64,000 nucleotides of DNA, taken from positions 3,760,001-3,824,000 of the forward strand of contig NZ_CP092827.1 of the NCBI RefSeq assembly GCF_022533585.1, in the 5' to 3' direction. Of this stretch, positions 51,727 to 61,718 are shown one piece after another; the first letter of the stretch is position 1; each line of letters starts with the position of its first letter. The position numbers and the translations under genes are program-made. The notes beneath the pieces were generated by a model, which was not told the origin of the DNA, did not search any database, and worked only from the letters and a program-made list of their open reading frames with translations. This DNA is from Pseudomonas sp. LS.1a. Lineage in GTDB: Bacteria > Pseudomonadota > Gammaproteobacteria > Pseudomonadales > Pseudomonadaceae.

Positions 51727-53400
51727 TCACCCGGCAGACAGCTCCTCGACACTGATCTCGCGCATGCGGAACTTCTGCACCTTGCCGGTCACCGTCATCG
51801 GGTACTCGTCGACGAAGCGGATGTGCCGCGGCACCTTGAAATGCGCAATGCGCGCCTTGCACCAGCCCTGCAGTTCCTCGACCGTGGCACTGTGCCCCGG
51901 GTGCAGCTTGATCCAGGCGACGATCTCCTCGCCATAACGGCTGCACGGAATGCCGATCACCTGCGCATCGGCCACCGCCGGGTGGGTGTAGAAGAACTCT
52001 TCCAGCTCACGCGGGTAGATGTTCTCGCCGCCGCGAATGATCATGTCCTTGTTGCGCCCGACAATACGTACGTAGCCGTGCTCGTCCATCACCGCCAGGT
52101 CGCCCGAGTGCATCCAGCCGGCCGGGTCGATGGCATCCGCCGTGGCCTGGGGGTTGTCCCAGTAGCCGAGCATCACGCTGTAGCCGCGGGTGCACAGCTC
52201 GCCGATCTCGCCGCGCGGGACGATGCAGCCGTCGGCGTCCACCAGCTTGTTCTCCAGCTGCGGCTGGGTGCGACCCACGGTGGTCACGCGCAGTTCCAGG
52301 CCGTCGTCCGGGCCGGTCTGCAGCGACACCGGGCTGGTTTCGGTCATGCCGTAGGCGATCTGCACTTCGGCCATGTGCATCTGGTCGATGACCCGGCGCA
52401 TCACCTCGATCGGGCAGGTGGCGCCGGCCATGATGCCGCTGCGCAGGGTCGACAGGTCCATTTGCGCACGCGCGGGGTGGTCGAGCATGGCGATGAACAT
52501 GGTCGGCACACCATAAAGGATGCTGGCGCGCTCTTCGGCCACGGCGCGCAGGGTGAGCTCGGCGTCGAAGGCGTCGTTGGGGTAGATCATGGTGCTGCCA
52601 TGGGTGATGCAGCCGAGGTTGGCCATGACCATGCCGAAGCAGTGGTACAGCGGCACCGGGATCACCATGCGGTCACGTGCGGTCAGGCCCAGGCTTTCGC
52701 CGACCATGAAGCCGTTGTTGAGGATGTTGTAGTGGCTGAGCGTGGCGCCCTTCGGCGCGCCAGTGGTGCCGGAGGTGTACTGGATGTTCACCGGCTGGTC
52801 GAACTGCAGGCTTTGCTGGCGCGCCGCGCAGGCCTCGACGGAGGTCTGCCCTGCCCGCTCGGCCAGCGCTTGCCAAGGCAGGAAGCCTGCCGGCGGGTTG
52901 GCGGCCAGGCTGACCACACCGCGCAGGTCGGGCAGGCGTTCACTGACCATTTCACCCGGGATGGCGCTGGCCAGTTCGGGTGCCAGTTCCTGGACCATGG
53001 CGTGGTAGTCGGACGTCTTGAAGGCATCGGCACACACCAGCCAGCGGCAGCCGGACTGGCGCAGCACGTATTCCAGCTCGCCCACGCGGTAGGCCGGGTT
53101 GATGTTGACCAGGATGGCACCGACCTTGGCGCTGGCCAGCTGCAGGATGCACCACTGGGCGCAGTTGGGCGACCAGATGCCGACCCGATCGCCGGTGTTC
53201 ACGCCCAAGGCCATCAAGGCACGGGCATGTACCTCGACCTGCTCGGCCAGCTGCCGCCAGCTGTAGCGCAGGCCCTGGTGACGCGACACCAGTGCCTCGC
53301 CATCGGCAAAACGGGCCACGGTGGCATCGAAGGCCTGGCCGATGGTCTGGGTCAGCAAGGCTTGGTCCTGGCGACCGCGGGTATAGCTTGGTTGACTCAT
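51727..53400 (-). CDS. Acyl-CoA synthetase (AMP-binding) next to liu operon
   Basis: 557 residues from the ATG at 53400. The AMP-binding signature is YTSGTTGAPKGATLSHYN, the hinge region YWDNPQATADAIDPAGWMHSGDLAVMDEHGYVRIVGRNKDMIIRGGENIYP, and the C-terminal lysine lies in GKVQKFRMRE. The protein resembles medium/short-chain fatty acyl-CoA ligases. Divergence from liuA across two LiuR-like operators suggests it activates a branched-chain acid (for example isovalerate or a citronellate-type product) for the same pathway. That specificity is an inference. Confidence 0.9.
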   Translation of the reverse strand: MSQPSYTRGRQDQALLTQTIGQAFDATVARFADGEALVSRHQGLRYSWRQLAEQVEVHARALMALGVNTGDRVGIWSPNCAQWCILQLASAKVGAILVNINPAYRVGELEYVLRQSGCRWLVCADAFKTSDYHAMVQELAPELASAIPGEMVSERLPDLRGVVSLAANPPAGFLPWQALAERAGQTSVEACAARQQSLQFDQPVNIQYTSGTTGAPKGATLSHYNILNNGFMVGESLGLTARDRMVIPVPLYHCFGMVMANLGCITHGSTMIYPNDAFDAELTLRAVAEERASILYGVPTMFIAMLDHPARAQMDLSTLRSGIMAGATCPIEVMRRVIDQMHMAEVQIAYGMTETSPVSLQTGPDDGLELRVTTVGRTQPQLENKLVDADGCIVPRGEIGELCTRGYSVMLGYWDNPQATADAIDPAGWMHSGDLAVMDEHGYVRIVGRNKDMIIRGGENIYPRELEEFFYTHPAVADAQVIGIPCSRYGEEIVAWIKLHPGHSATVEELQGWCKARIAHFKVPRHIRFVDEYPMTVTGKVQKFRMREISVEELSAG

Positions 53401-53463
53401 GGGTGTCCCTTCTTGTGGTTGTTCTGGGCACGACTGAAGCAAGCGGGAATACTCTGGCGCAGA

Positions 53464-53479
53464 TTTACGTTTACGTAAA
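53464..53479. promoter_or_regulatory. LiuR-like operator 1
   Basis: TTTACGTTTACGTAAA, near-palindromic, resembles the reported LiuR (MerR-family) motif of proteobacterial leucine catabolism genes. It is closer to the acyl-CoA ligase gene (64 bases upstream of its ATG). Confidence 0.65.
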
Positions 53480-53513
53480 GGTGATGAGTCGATTGACAGT
53501 GACCGTCCACAGG

Positions 53514-53529
53514 TTTACGTTAACGTAAA
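53514..53529. promoter_or_regulatory. LiuR-like operator 2, perfect palindrome
   Basis: TTTACGTTAACGTAAA is a perfect 16-bp palindrome whose start is 50 bases from that of operator 1, about five helical turns. Both copies are followed by the same GGTG. It sits on the liuA side, and TTGACA at 53493-53498 could be a -35 element. Confidence 0.7.
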
Positions 53530-53567
53530 GGTGAAAACGACATCGGGTTTGTCGGCGTATCACCGAC

Positions 53568-53661
53568 CCTGTGGGAGCGGGTTTACCCGCGAATGCGATC
53601 ATCCAGGCAATGACGGTGGCCCTGCTGACGCATTCGCGGGTAAACCCGCTCCCACAGGGCC
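53568..53661. repeat. REP pair in tail-to-tail orientation
   Basis: Two outward-facing REP units (CCTGTGGGAGCGGG... and ...CCCGCTCCCACAGG) occupy the liuA leader between the operators and the liuA start. Confidence 0.88.
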
Positions 53662-53720
53662 GGTGGATAGCCCTTGAGCTACGGTGTTACCCAATTTCAA
53701 GAACAAGAAGGTGCCCCAGC

Positions 53721-54884
53721 ATGCATTACCCCACCCTGAACTTCGCCCTGGGCGAAACCATCGACATGCTCCGCGACCAGGTGCGCACCTTCGTCGCCGC
53801 CGAACTGGCCCCGCGCGCCGCGCAAATCGACCACGACAACCTGTTCCCGGCCGACATGTGGCGCAAGTTCGGCGACATGGGCCTGCTGGGCATCACCGTG
53901 CCGGAAGAATATGGCGGTGCCGGCCTGGGCTACCTGGCCCACGTGGTGTCGATGGAAGAAATCAGCCGTGGCTCGGCCTCGGTGGCCCTGTCCTACGGCG
54001 CCCACTCCAACCTCTGCGTCAACCAGATCAACCGCAACGGCAGCCACGAGCAGAAGCTCAAGTACCTGCCCAAGCTGATCAGCGGCGAGCACATCGGCGC
54101 CCTGGCCATGAGCGAGCCCAACGCCGGCTCCGACGTGGTGTCGATGAAGCTGCGCGCGGAAAAGCGCGGCGACCACTACGTGCTCAACGGTAGCAAGACC
54201 TGGATCACCAACGGCCCCGACGCCAACACCTACGTGATCTACGCCAAGACCGACCTGGACAAGGGCGCGCATGGCATCACCGCGTTCATCGTCGAGCGTG
54301 ACTGGAAAGGCTTCAGCCGCAGCAACAAGTTCGACAAGCTGGGCATGCGCGGCTCCAACACCTGCGAGCTGTTCTTCGACGGCGTCGAAGTGCCGGAAGA
54401 AAACATCCTCGGCCAGCTCAACGGCGGCGTGCGCGTGCTGATGAGCGGCCTGGACTACGAGCGCGTGGTGCTGTCCGGCGGCCCGACCGGCATCATGCAA
54501 AGCTGCATGGACCTGGTGGTGCCCTACATCCACGACCGCAAGCAGTTCGGCCAGAGCATCGGCGAGTTCCAGCTGATCCAGGGCAAGATCGCCGACATGT
54601 ACACCCAGCTCAACGCCAGCCGCGCCTACCTGTATGCCGTGGCCCAGGCCTGCGACCGTGGCGAGACCACCCGCAAGGATGCCGCCGGGGTGATCCTCTA
54701 CACCGCCGAACGCGCCACGCAAATGGCCCTGGAGGCGATCCAGATTCTGGGTGGCAACGGCTATATCAACGAATTCCCGGCAGGCCGCCTGCTGCGCGAC
54801 GCCAAGCTGTACGAGATCGGTGCCGGCACCAGCGAAATCCGCCGGATGCTGATCGGCCGCGAACTGTTCAACGAAACCCGCTGA
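53721..54884 (+). CDS. liuA: Isovaleryl-CoA dehydrogenase
   Basis: 387 residues; the ATG at 53721 is chosen because upstream codons read through a REP element. Acyl-CoA dehydrogenase motifs are [18 protein letters not shown] and [33 protein letters not shown]. The catalytic base is in [12 protein letters not shown], the helix-G position specific to isovaleryl-CoA dehydrogenases. It oxidises isovaleryl-CoA to 3-methylcrotonyl-CoA in leucine breakdown. First gene of liuABCD, 19 bases before liuB. Confidence 0.95.
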   Translation: MHYPTLNFALGETIDMLRDQVRTFVAAELAPRAAQIDHDNLFPADMWRKFGDMGLLGITVPEEYGGAGLGYLAHVVSMEEISRGSASVALSYGAHSNLCVNQINRNGSHEQKLKYLPKLISGEHIGALAMSEPNAGSDVVSMKLRAEKRGDHYVLNGSKTWITNGPDANTYVIYAKTDLDKGAHGITAFIVERDWKGFSRSNKFDKLGMRGSNTCELFFDGVEVPEENILGQLNGGVRVLMSGLDYERVVLSGGPTGIMQSCMDLVVPYIHDRKQFGQSIGEFQLIQGKIADMYTQLNASRAYLYAVAQACDRGETTRKDAAGVILYTAERATQMALEAIQILGGNGYINEFPAGRLLRDAKLYEIGAGTSEIRRMLIGRELFNETR

Positions 54885-54903
54885 GCACAGGGGACGCGCG
54901 CAC

Positions 54904-56511
<1,608 letters not shown>

Positions 56512-56513
56512 CC

Positions 56514-57329
56514 ATGAGCGATTTCAGCACCCTCGAAGTGATCCGCGACCCGCGCGGCTTCGCCACCCTGTGGCTGAGCCGCGAGGACAAGAACAACGCC
56601 TTCAACGCGCAGATGATCCGCGAACTGATCGTCGCCCTCGACCAGCTGGCCGAGGACGCCAGCCTGCGCTTCGTGCTGTTGCGCGGCCGTGGCCGACACT
56701 TCAGCGCCGGCGCCGACCTGGCCTGGATGCAGCAGTCGGCGCAGCTGGACTTCAACACCAACCTGGATGATGCCCGCGAGCTGGGCGAACTGATGTATGC
56801 CCTGCACCGCCTCAAGGTGCCGACCCTGGCCGTGGTCCAAGGTGCCGCCTTTGGTGGCGCGCTGGGCCTGATCAGCTGCTGCGACATGGCCATCGGCGCC
56901 GAAGACGCCCAGCTGTGCCTGTCGGAAGTGCGCATCGGCCTGGCCCCGGCAGTGATCAGCCCGTTCGTGGTCAAGGCCATCGGCGAGCGCGCCGCACGCC
57001 GCTACGCCCTCACCGCCGAACGTTTCAGTGGCGTGCGGGCCCGCGAGCTGGGCCTGCTGGCCGAGGTGTACCCGGCCAGCGAACTGGACGCCCAGGTCGA
57101 AGCCTGGGTCGCCAACCTGCTGCAGAACAGCCCGCAAGCGCTGCGCGCCACCAAGGACCTGCTGCGCGAAGTGGACGCCGGCGAACTCAGCCCGGCGCTG
57201 CGCCGCTATTGCGAAAACACCATCGCCCGCATCCGCGTCAGCGCCGAAGGCCAGGAGGGCCTGCGCGCCTTCCTGGAAAAACGCCGCCCCGCCTGGCAAA
57301 CCGATGACAAGAAGGAGCCGCGCCCATGA
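56514..57329 (+). CDS. liuC: Methylglutaconyl-CoA hydratase
   Basis: 271 residues, crotonase family. The start MSDFSTLEVIRDPRGFATLWLSRED fits the family. The oxyanion segments are GRHFSAGADLAWM and GAAFGGALGLISCCD. SEVRIGLAPAVISPFV is the region found in bacterial methylglutaconyl-CoA hydratases. It hydrates 3-methylglutaconyl-CoA to HMG-CoA. It overlaps liuD by four bases. Confidence 0.94.
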   Translation: MSDFSTLEVIRDPRGFATLWLSREDKNNAFNAQMIRELIVALDQLAEDASLRFVLLRGRGRHFSAGADLAWMQQSAQLDFNTNLDDARELGELMYALHRLKVPTLAVVQGAAFGGALGLISCCDMAIGAEDAQLCLSEVRIGLAPAVISPFVVKAIGERAARRYALTAERFSGVRARELGLLAEVYPASELDAQVEAWVANLLQNSPQALRATKDLLREVDAGELSPALRRYCENTIARIRVSAEGQEGLRAFLEKRRPAWQTDDKKEPRP

Positions 57330-59278
57330 GCCGCCCCGCTTTGACCACCCTGCTGGTCGCCAACCGCGGCGAAATCGCCTGCCGGGTGATGCGCACCGCC
57401 AAGGCCATGGGCCTGACCACTGTCGCCGTGCACAGCGCCACCGACCGTGATGCCCGGCACAGCCGCGAAGCCGATATCCGCGTCGACCTCGGCGGCACCA
57501 AGGCTGCCGAAAGCTACCTGCTGGTCGACAAGCTGCTGGCCGCCGCCAAGGCCAGCGGCGCCCAGGCCATCCACCCGGGCTATGGCTTCCTGTCCGAGAA
57601 CGCGGGCTTTGCCCGCGCCATCGAAGAGGCCGGGCTGATCTTCCTCGGCCCACCGGCCAGCGCCATCGACGCCATGGGCAGCAAGTCGGCGGCCAAGGCG
57701 CTGATGGAAGCCGCTGGCGTGCCGCTGGTGCCGGGCTACCACGGCGAAGCCCAGGACCTGGACACCTTCCGCGCCGCCGCCGAACGCATCGGCTACCCGG
57801 TGCTGCTCAAGGCCAGCGCCGGCGGCGGTGGCAAGGGCATGAAAGTGGTCGAGGAGGAAAGCCAGCTGGCCGACGCCCTGGCCTCGGCACAGCGTGAGGC
57901 GCAGTCATCGTTCGGCGATGCGCGCATGCTGGTGGAAAAATACGTGCTCAAGCCTCGTCACGTGGAAATCCAGGTATTCGCCGACCAGCACGGCAACTGC
58001 CTGTACCTCAACGAGCGTGATTGTTCGATCCAGCGTCGTCACCAGAAAGTGGTGGAAGAAGCCCCAGCACCAGGCCTGTCACCCGAATTGCGCCGGGCCA
58101 TGGGTGAGGCGGCGGTACGCGCAGCCCAGGCCATCGGCTACGTGGGCGCCGGTACCGTGGAGTTTCTGCTCGATGCCCGCGGCGAGTTCTTCTTCATGGA
58201 GATGAACACCCGCCTGCAGGTGGAGCACCCGGTCACCGAAGCCATTACCGGCTTGGACCTGGTGGCCTGGCAGATTCGCGTGGCCTGCGGCGAGGCCCTG
58301 CCGATTACCCAGGACCAGGTGCCGCTGATCGGCCATGCCATCGAAGTGCGCCTGTACGCCGAAGACCCGGCCAACGAATTCCTGCCCGCCACCGGCAAGC
58401 TGGCGCTGTACCGCGAGTCGGCAGCCGGCGAAGGGCGACGGGTGGACAGCGGGGTCAGCGAAGGCGATGTGGTGTCGCCGTTCTACGACCCGATGCTGGG
58501 CAAGCTGATCGCCTGGGGCGAAGACCGCGAACAGGCACGCCTGCGCTTGCTGGCCATGCTCGACGAGTTTGCCATTGGCGGGTTGAAGACCAACATCGCC
58601 TTCCTGCGGCGCATTCTCGCCCACCCGGCGTTTGCGGCAGCGGAGCTGGATACCGGCTTCATTCCGCGTCATCAGGCGGTTTTGCTGCCCGCACCGCAAG
58701 CGCTGCCGGCAGGCTTCTGGGAAGCGGCGGCCGAGGCCTGGCTGCAGGGTCAGGCCGCACATCAGCGGGAGGACGACCGCAGTTCGCCATGGGCCGAGCG
58801 CAATGGCCTGCGCCTTGGCTTGCCGGCGCGCAGCAGCCTGCATCTGGTGAGTGGCGGGCAGGACCAGGCAGTAGCCCTGGAGCGCAGCGCTGCGTCTACC
58901 TGGCAGCTGGTGGGCGAGCAGTTGGTACATGACCAGGCGGGCGTGCGTCGCCAGCATCTGGCGATCCGCCGCGGTGGCACGCTGTACCTTCACTGGGAGG
59001 GTGAGATGCATGCCATCGAATCCTTCGACCCGATTGCCGAGGCCGAGGCCAGCCATAGCCACCAGGGTGGCCTGGGTGCGCCCATGAACGGCAGCATCGT
59101 GCGGGTGCTGGTGGAGCCGGGGCAGGTGGTGGAAGCGGGTACGGCGCTGGTGGTGCTGGAAGCCATGAAGATGGAGCACAGCATTCGCGCGCCGCATGGC
59201 GGCACGGTGAAGGCGTTGTTCTGCCAGGAAGGGGATATGGTCAGCGAAGGGACGGTGCTGGTCGATTTGGCAGAGTAA
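57326..59278 (+). CDS. liuD: Methylcrotonyl-CoA carboxylase, biotin-carrying (alpha) subunit
   Basis: 650 residues. The biotin carboxylase starts TLLVANRGEIACRVMRTAKAMG; the ATP site includes ASAGGGGKGMKVV; NTRLQVEHPVTEAITGLDLV is a hallmark. The C-terminal biotinyl domain has VLEAMKMEHSIRAPH with biotinylated Lys615. It carboxylates biotin at the expense of ATP and bicarbonate and works with LiuB. It is the last gene of the operon here; no HMG-CoA lyase (liuE) follows. Confidence 0.96.
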   Translation: MSRPALTTLLVANRGEIACRVMRTAKAMGLTTVAVHSATDRDARHSREADIRVDLGGTKAAESYLLVDKLLAAAKASGAQAIHPGYGFLSENAGFARAIEEAGLIFLGPPASAIDAMGSKSAAKALMEAAGVPLVPGYHGEAQDLDTFRAAAERIGYPVLLKASAGGGGKGMKVVEEESQLADALASAQREAQSSFGDARMLVEKYVLKPRHVEIQVFADQHGNCLYLNERDCSIQRRHQKVVEEAPAPGLSPELRRAMGEAAVRAAQAIGYVGAGTVEFLLDARGEFFFMEMNTRLQVEHPVTEAITGLDLVAWQIRVACGEALPITQDQVPLIGHAIEVRLYAEDPANEFLPATGKLALYRESAAGEGRRVDSGVSEGDVVSPFYDPMLGKLIAWGEDREQARLRLLAMLDEFAIGGLKTNIAFLRRILAHPAFAAAELDTGFIPRHQAVLLPAPQALPAGFWEAAAEAWLQGQAAHQREDDRSSPWAERNGLRLGLPARSSLHLVSGGQDQAVALERSAASTWQLVGEQLVHDQAGVRRQHLAIRRGGTLYLHWEGEMHAIESFDPIAEAEASHSHQGGLGAPMNGSIVRVLVEPGQVVEAGTALVVLEAMKMEHSIRAPHGGTVKALFCQEGDMVSEGTVLVDLAE

Positions 59279-59286
59279 GCGTCCTG

Positions 59287-59410
59287 GGGGCCGCTTTGCG
59301 GCCCTTTCGCGACACAAGGCCGCTCCCACAAGTACCGCGCCAACCTCAAGGCATGCACCGTACCTGTGGGAGCGGCCTTGTGTCGCGAAAGGGCTGCGCA
59401 GCAGCCCCGG
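59287..59410. repeat. REP pair, variant family (core GCGACACAAGGCCGC)
   Basis: Inverted units TTTCGCGACACAAGGCCGCTCCCACAAG and its complement at 59362-59395 share the CTCCCACAG flank with the main family but have a different palindromic core. An outer GGGGCCGC/GGGGCTGC arm surrounds them. They lie between convergent liuD and the S24 regulator. Confidence 0.85.
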
Positions 59411-59414
59411 CAAT

Positions 59415-60086
59415 CTAGAAGGAGCCATGCACCCGCACGACCACCCCCAGAAACTCGCAGCCATCCTCACACAGCAGCGCCGGGTAGTTGCTGTTAAGTG
59501 CCTTCAGGTACCGTTGCCCACCTTCCTCCGCCAACTCACGGAAGATCGCCGGTTTGCCCGGCTGACGAGCGATAACCAAACGCCCTGGCTCGGCATCTAC
59601 CCCAGGGTCCACCAACATCCGCATACCCTGCGGCACACTGCGGCCACTGGCGGCACTCATCGCATCATTCTCGACGGTCAGCCAGAACGCCTTGCCTTGG
59701 GCCAGGTAGTCAGTCTGCTCGAACACACCTGGCTCCACCCCCTCTGCGATACCTAGCTCATCCCAGCCCAGCACCGGGTAGCGGAAGCACACGATGTATT
59801 GCATGAGGTCCACGTCGTCATCGGCCCCATCCATCTCGTAAACGCTCCGCTCCCCGTCCTGCCCCTGAATGCGCAGCTGCAAGCTGACGCTGTAATGGGG
59901 CATGCCAATCTCGACGAGCGTGCGATTCATCGACTCGATCTTCGGCTGACGCCGCTTGTTCACCCAATGCCCCACGCTGCCTTGAGACACGCCAACGCGC
60001 TCGGCCAGCTGTTCCTGAGTGAGCCCTAGCTCTTCCATCCGGGTACGGACCAGGGCGATCCATTTATCCATATTCATCGCTGCCAT
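59415..60086 (-). CDS. XRE/S24 LexA-like regulator, copy 1, lacking catalytic residues
   Basis: 223 residues (ATG at 60086; ATGs at 60077 and 60071 are alternatives behind the same AGGAGG). The N-terminal helix-turn-helix is LTQEQLAERVGVSQGSVGHWVNKRRQP. The C-terminal peptidase-S24 fold is recognisable, but the nucleophile position of (G/N)DSM is Ala142 (VENDAM) and the lysine of FKKL is Arg183 (FREL). It should therefore bind DNA without RecA-stimulated self-cleavage. It is paralogous to the next gene. Confidence 0.85.
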   Translation of the reverse strand: MAAMNMDKWIALVRTRMEELGLTQEQLAERVGVSQGSVGHWVNKRRQPKIESMNRTLVEIGMPHYSVSLQLRIQGQDGERSVYEMDGADDDVDLMQYIVCFRYPVLGWDELGIAEGVEPGVFEQTDYLAQGKAFWLTVENDAMSAASGRSVPQGMRMLVDPGVDAEPGRLVIARQPGKPAIFRELAEEGGQRYLKALNSNYPALLCEDGCEFLGVVVRVHGSF

Positions 60087-60131
60087 GAGCCTCCTGCAAA
60101 GGCGTGCGTCACGATCAAACCCGACGCGACC

Positions 60132-60179
60132 GCTGTGGGAGCGGCCTTGTGTCGCGAAAGGGCCGCAAAGCGGCCCCGG
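60132..60179. repeat. Single variant REP unit with GC-rich arm
   Basis: CTGTGGGAGCGGCCTTGTGTCGCGAAAGGGCC then GCAAAGCGGCCCC, of the same variant family as at 59287-59410, between the two S24 regulator genes. Confidence 0.8.
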
Positions 60180-60183
60180 CAAG

Positions 60184-60837
60184 CTAGAAAACCTCGTGCC
60201 CCCGCACGACCACGCCCAGAAACTCGCAGCCTTCTTCACACAGGACTGTCGGATAGCGCGTATTCAGCGGCTTGAGCATCTTGTCTCCGCCCTCCTCGAC
60301 CAACTGCCGCAATACTGCCGGCCGCCCGGGCTGCCGCGCGATTACCAACCTCCCTGGTTCTGCCGGCAGGCCGGTATCCACCAGCACACGCATGCCCTCA
60401 GGCACGCTCTTGCCGCTGGCGGCATTCATCGAGTCGTTTTCCACCACCAACCAGAATGCATTGCCTGCGGGCATATAGTCCGTCTGTTCGTGGGCCTTGC
60501 TTGTCTCTGGCAAAGGCCCCTGCAAGTCAGCCCAACTCAGCACCGGGAAGCGAAAGCTCGCATACAGCAGCGCTTCGGCCGAAACCGGCTGTTCAGCCGC
60601 ATAGTGACCAGGCGATTCGCGCACGATATCGCGCTCCACCACCATGACTTGGGCTTCCAGAAACACCAGCCCAAGTTTTTCGAGCTTTTCGTTGATGGTT
60701 TCCAGCGTCGGCCGCCGCGTGCCACGCAGCCAATGCCCCACGCCCCCCTGAGTCATGCCCAGGCGTTCGGCCAGCTTCAGTTGGCTGAGATTGTGTTCGC
60801 GCTTGTAGCGCTTGAGAAATGCGTTCCAGTTTTCCAT
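60184..60837 (-). CDS. XRE/S24 LexA-like regulator, copy 2
   Basis: 217 residues. Helix-turn-helix: LSQLKLAERLGMTQGGVGHWLRGTRRP. S24 domain: VENDSMNAASGKSVPEGMRVLVD keeps the nucleophile Ser136, but the FKKL lysine position is Arg177 (LRQL). It shares the ending LCEEGCEFLGVVVRGH with copy 1 (LCEDGCEFLGVVVRVH). The two genes look like a tandem duplication with separate promoters. No prophage genes are adjacent, so their targets are unknown. Confidence 0.87.
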   Translation of the reverse strand: MENWNAFLKRYKREHNLSQLKLAERLGMTQGGVGHWLRGTRRPTLETINEKLEKLGLVFLEAQVMVVERDIVRESPGHYAAEQPVSAEALLYASFRFPVLSWADLQGPLPETSKAHEQTDYMPAGNAFWLVVENDSMNAASGKSVPEGMRVLVDTGLPAEPGRLVIARQPGRPAVLRQLVEEGGDKMLKPLNTRYPTVLCEEGCEFLGVVVRGHEVF

Positions 60838-60967
60838 GAGCGGCAACAATACGGACTGTATTACTCGCAGCAATACACAATCTGAATTATTTATTTTTCG
60901 ATAGATAGTACAGACTGACCTATCCTGTGATTCCCGCGTGTTTGAAGGGAAATCAGAAGGTATCGCG

Positions 60968-61279
60968 ATGAAACATCCGAAAAACGACGAAACAGATCTC
61001 GACAGCGAAGCCGCCCGCCGCGCTCTCGACTACTACCTCAACCCCAACCCACCGCGTCCCACTCTGGACAACAAGATCTGGACCCTGCACCAGGGCGTAA
61101 CCACCGACCAGGCGCAGGAGCACGCCATCGCCCTGCTGCGCTGCGCCGCCGCCACCGCACAGGAGACCGCAACCCACCAGCAGGGCAGCCAGCGCGAGCT
61201 GACCTTCGCCCTGATGCACATGATGGACATGGCCCGCGCACTGCTGGAGCACAAACGCACCGGGGAACCGGGTTTGTAG
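60968..61279 (+). CDS. DUF3077/DUF6124-like small protein
   Basis: 103 residues. EAARRALDYYLNP near the N-terminus and LHQGVTTDQAQEHAIALLRCAAATAQETA then LTFALMHMMDMARALLEHK fit the helical pseudomonad family DUF3077/DUF6124, whose role is unknown. It is divergent from the second S24 gene; the AT-rich spacer between them (60838-60967) must hold both promoters, so the regulator may control it. Confidence 0.75.
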   Translation: MKHPKNDETDLDSEAARRALDYYLNPNPPRPTLDNKIWTLHQGVTTDQAQEHAIALLRCAAATAQETATHQQGSQRELTFALMHMMDMARALLEHKRTGEPGL

Positions 61280-61351
61280 AGACGAAAAGAAGGGAGAGAA
61301 CGTGATGGCCGGGTAACGGCAAAGCCCCGATTGCCGGGACAAGGAAGCGCA

Positions 61352-61372
61352 CCGGTAAAACTTTTTTACCGG
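61352..61372 (+). terminator. Perfect hairpin before the prrF promoter
   Basis: CCGGTAAAA-ctt-TTTTACCGG has nine paired bases. It ends 16 bases before the -35 element of the sRNA and probably terminates the upstream DUF3077 gene, insulating the sRNA. Confidence 0.55.
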
Positions 61373-61388
61373 ATTAGCGAAAATTCAT

Positions 61389-61420
61389 TTGACTGGCAAA
61401 TGATAACGATTATTATTGCA
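61389..61420 (+). promoter_or_regulatory. Fur-box-overlapped sigma-70 promoter of the PrrF sRNA
   Basis: TTGACT (61389-61394), a 16-base spacer and TATTAT (61411-61416). GATAACGATTATTATTGCA (61402-61420) overlaps the -10 and agrees with the 19-base Fur consensus at 13 positions by my count. Iron-loaded Fur would block this promoter. Confidence 0.75.
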
Positions 61421-61422
61421 CT

Positions 61423-61533
61423 CAGCTGATCGCAAGATCTGCTGGATAACCTGGAGCTTAGGTCGCTCTCAGATTATCTCCTCATCAGGCTAATCACGGT
61501 TTTTGACCCGGCTTTTTGCTGGGTCTTTTTTTT
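61423..61533 (+). ncRNA. prrF: PrrF iron-responsive small regulatory RNA
   Basis: The segment TCTCAGATTATCTCCTCATC and the following AGGCTAATCACGGTTTTTGACC is the conserved PrrF core that pairs with mRNAs of iron-using proteins. A terminator GACCCGGC-ttttt-GCTGGGTC followed by eight T residues (61505-61533) closes it. The predicted start near 61423 gives about 111 nucleotides, the size of PrrF1/PrrF2. A 5' stem CAGCTGATC...GATCTGCTG is visible. Only one copy is in the window, unlike the tandem pair of P. aeruginosa. Confidence 0.9.
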
Positions 61534-61718
61534 GGCTCTTCAGGCTAATGAAGATCGTGATGGCGCGCATGATAGCAAAGGTGTTTCAGGGCGTGAACGC
61601 TCATTACAAAACTTTGCGGAATCAGCACTTGAGAATCAATCTCGTTTCACCTACGCTGATCATGCATCACGGAAGATGCCCCCACCCCTCTCCCCCTTAC
61701 CAGAGCAAGGAGCTGTCC

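Noticed and set aside
53571..53720. N-terminal extension of liuA to an earlier ATG
   Set aside because: The extra 50 codons are translated REP sequence (SRVNPLPQ). The same artefact appears upstream of pydC (13254), the TSUP gene (4816) and the RibD-C gene (9354).
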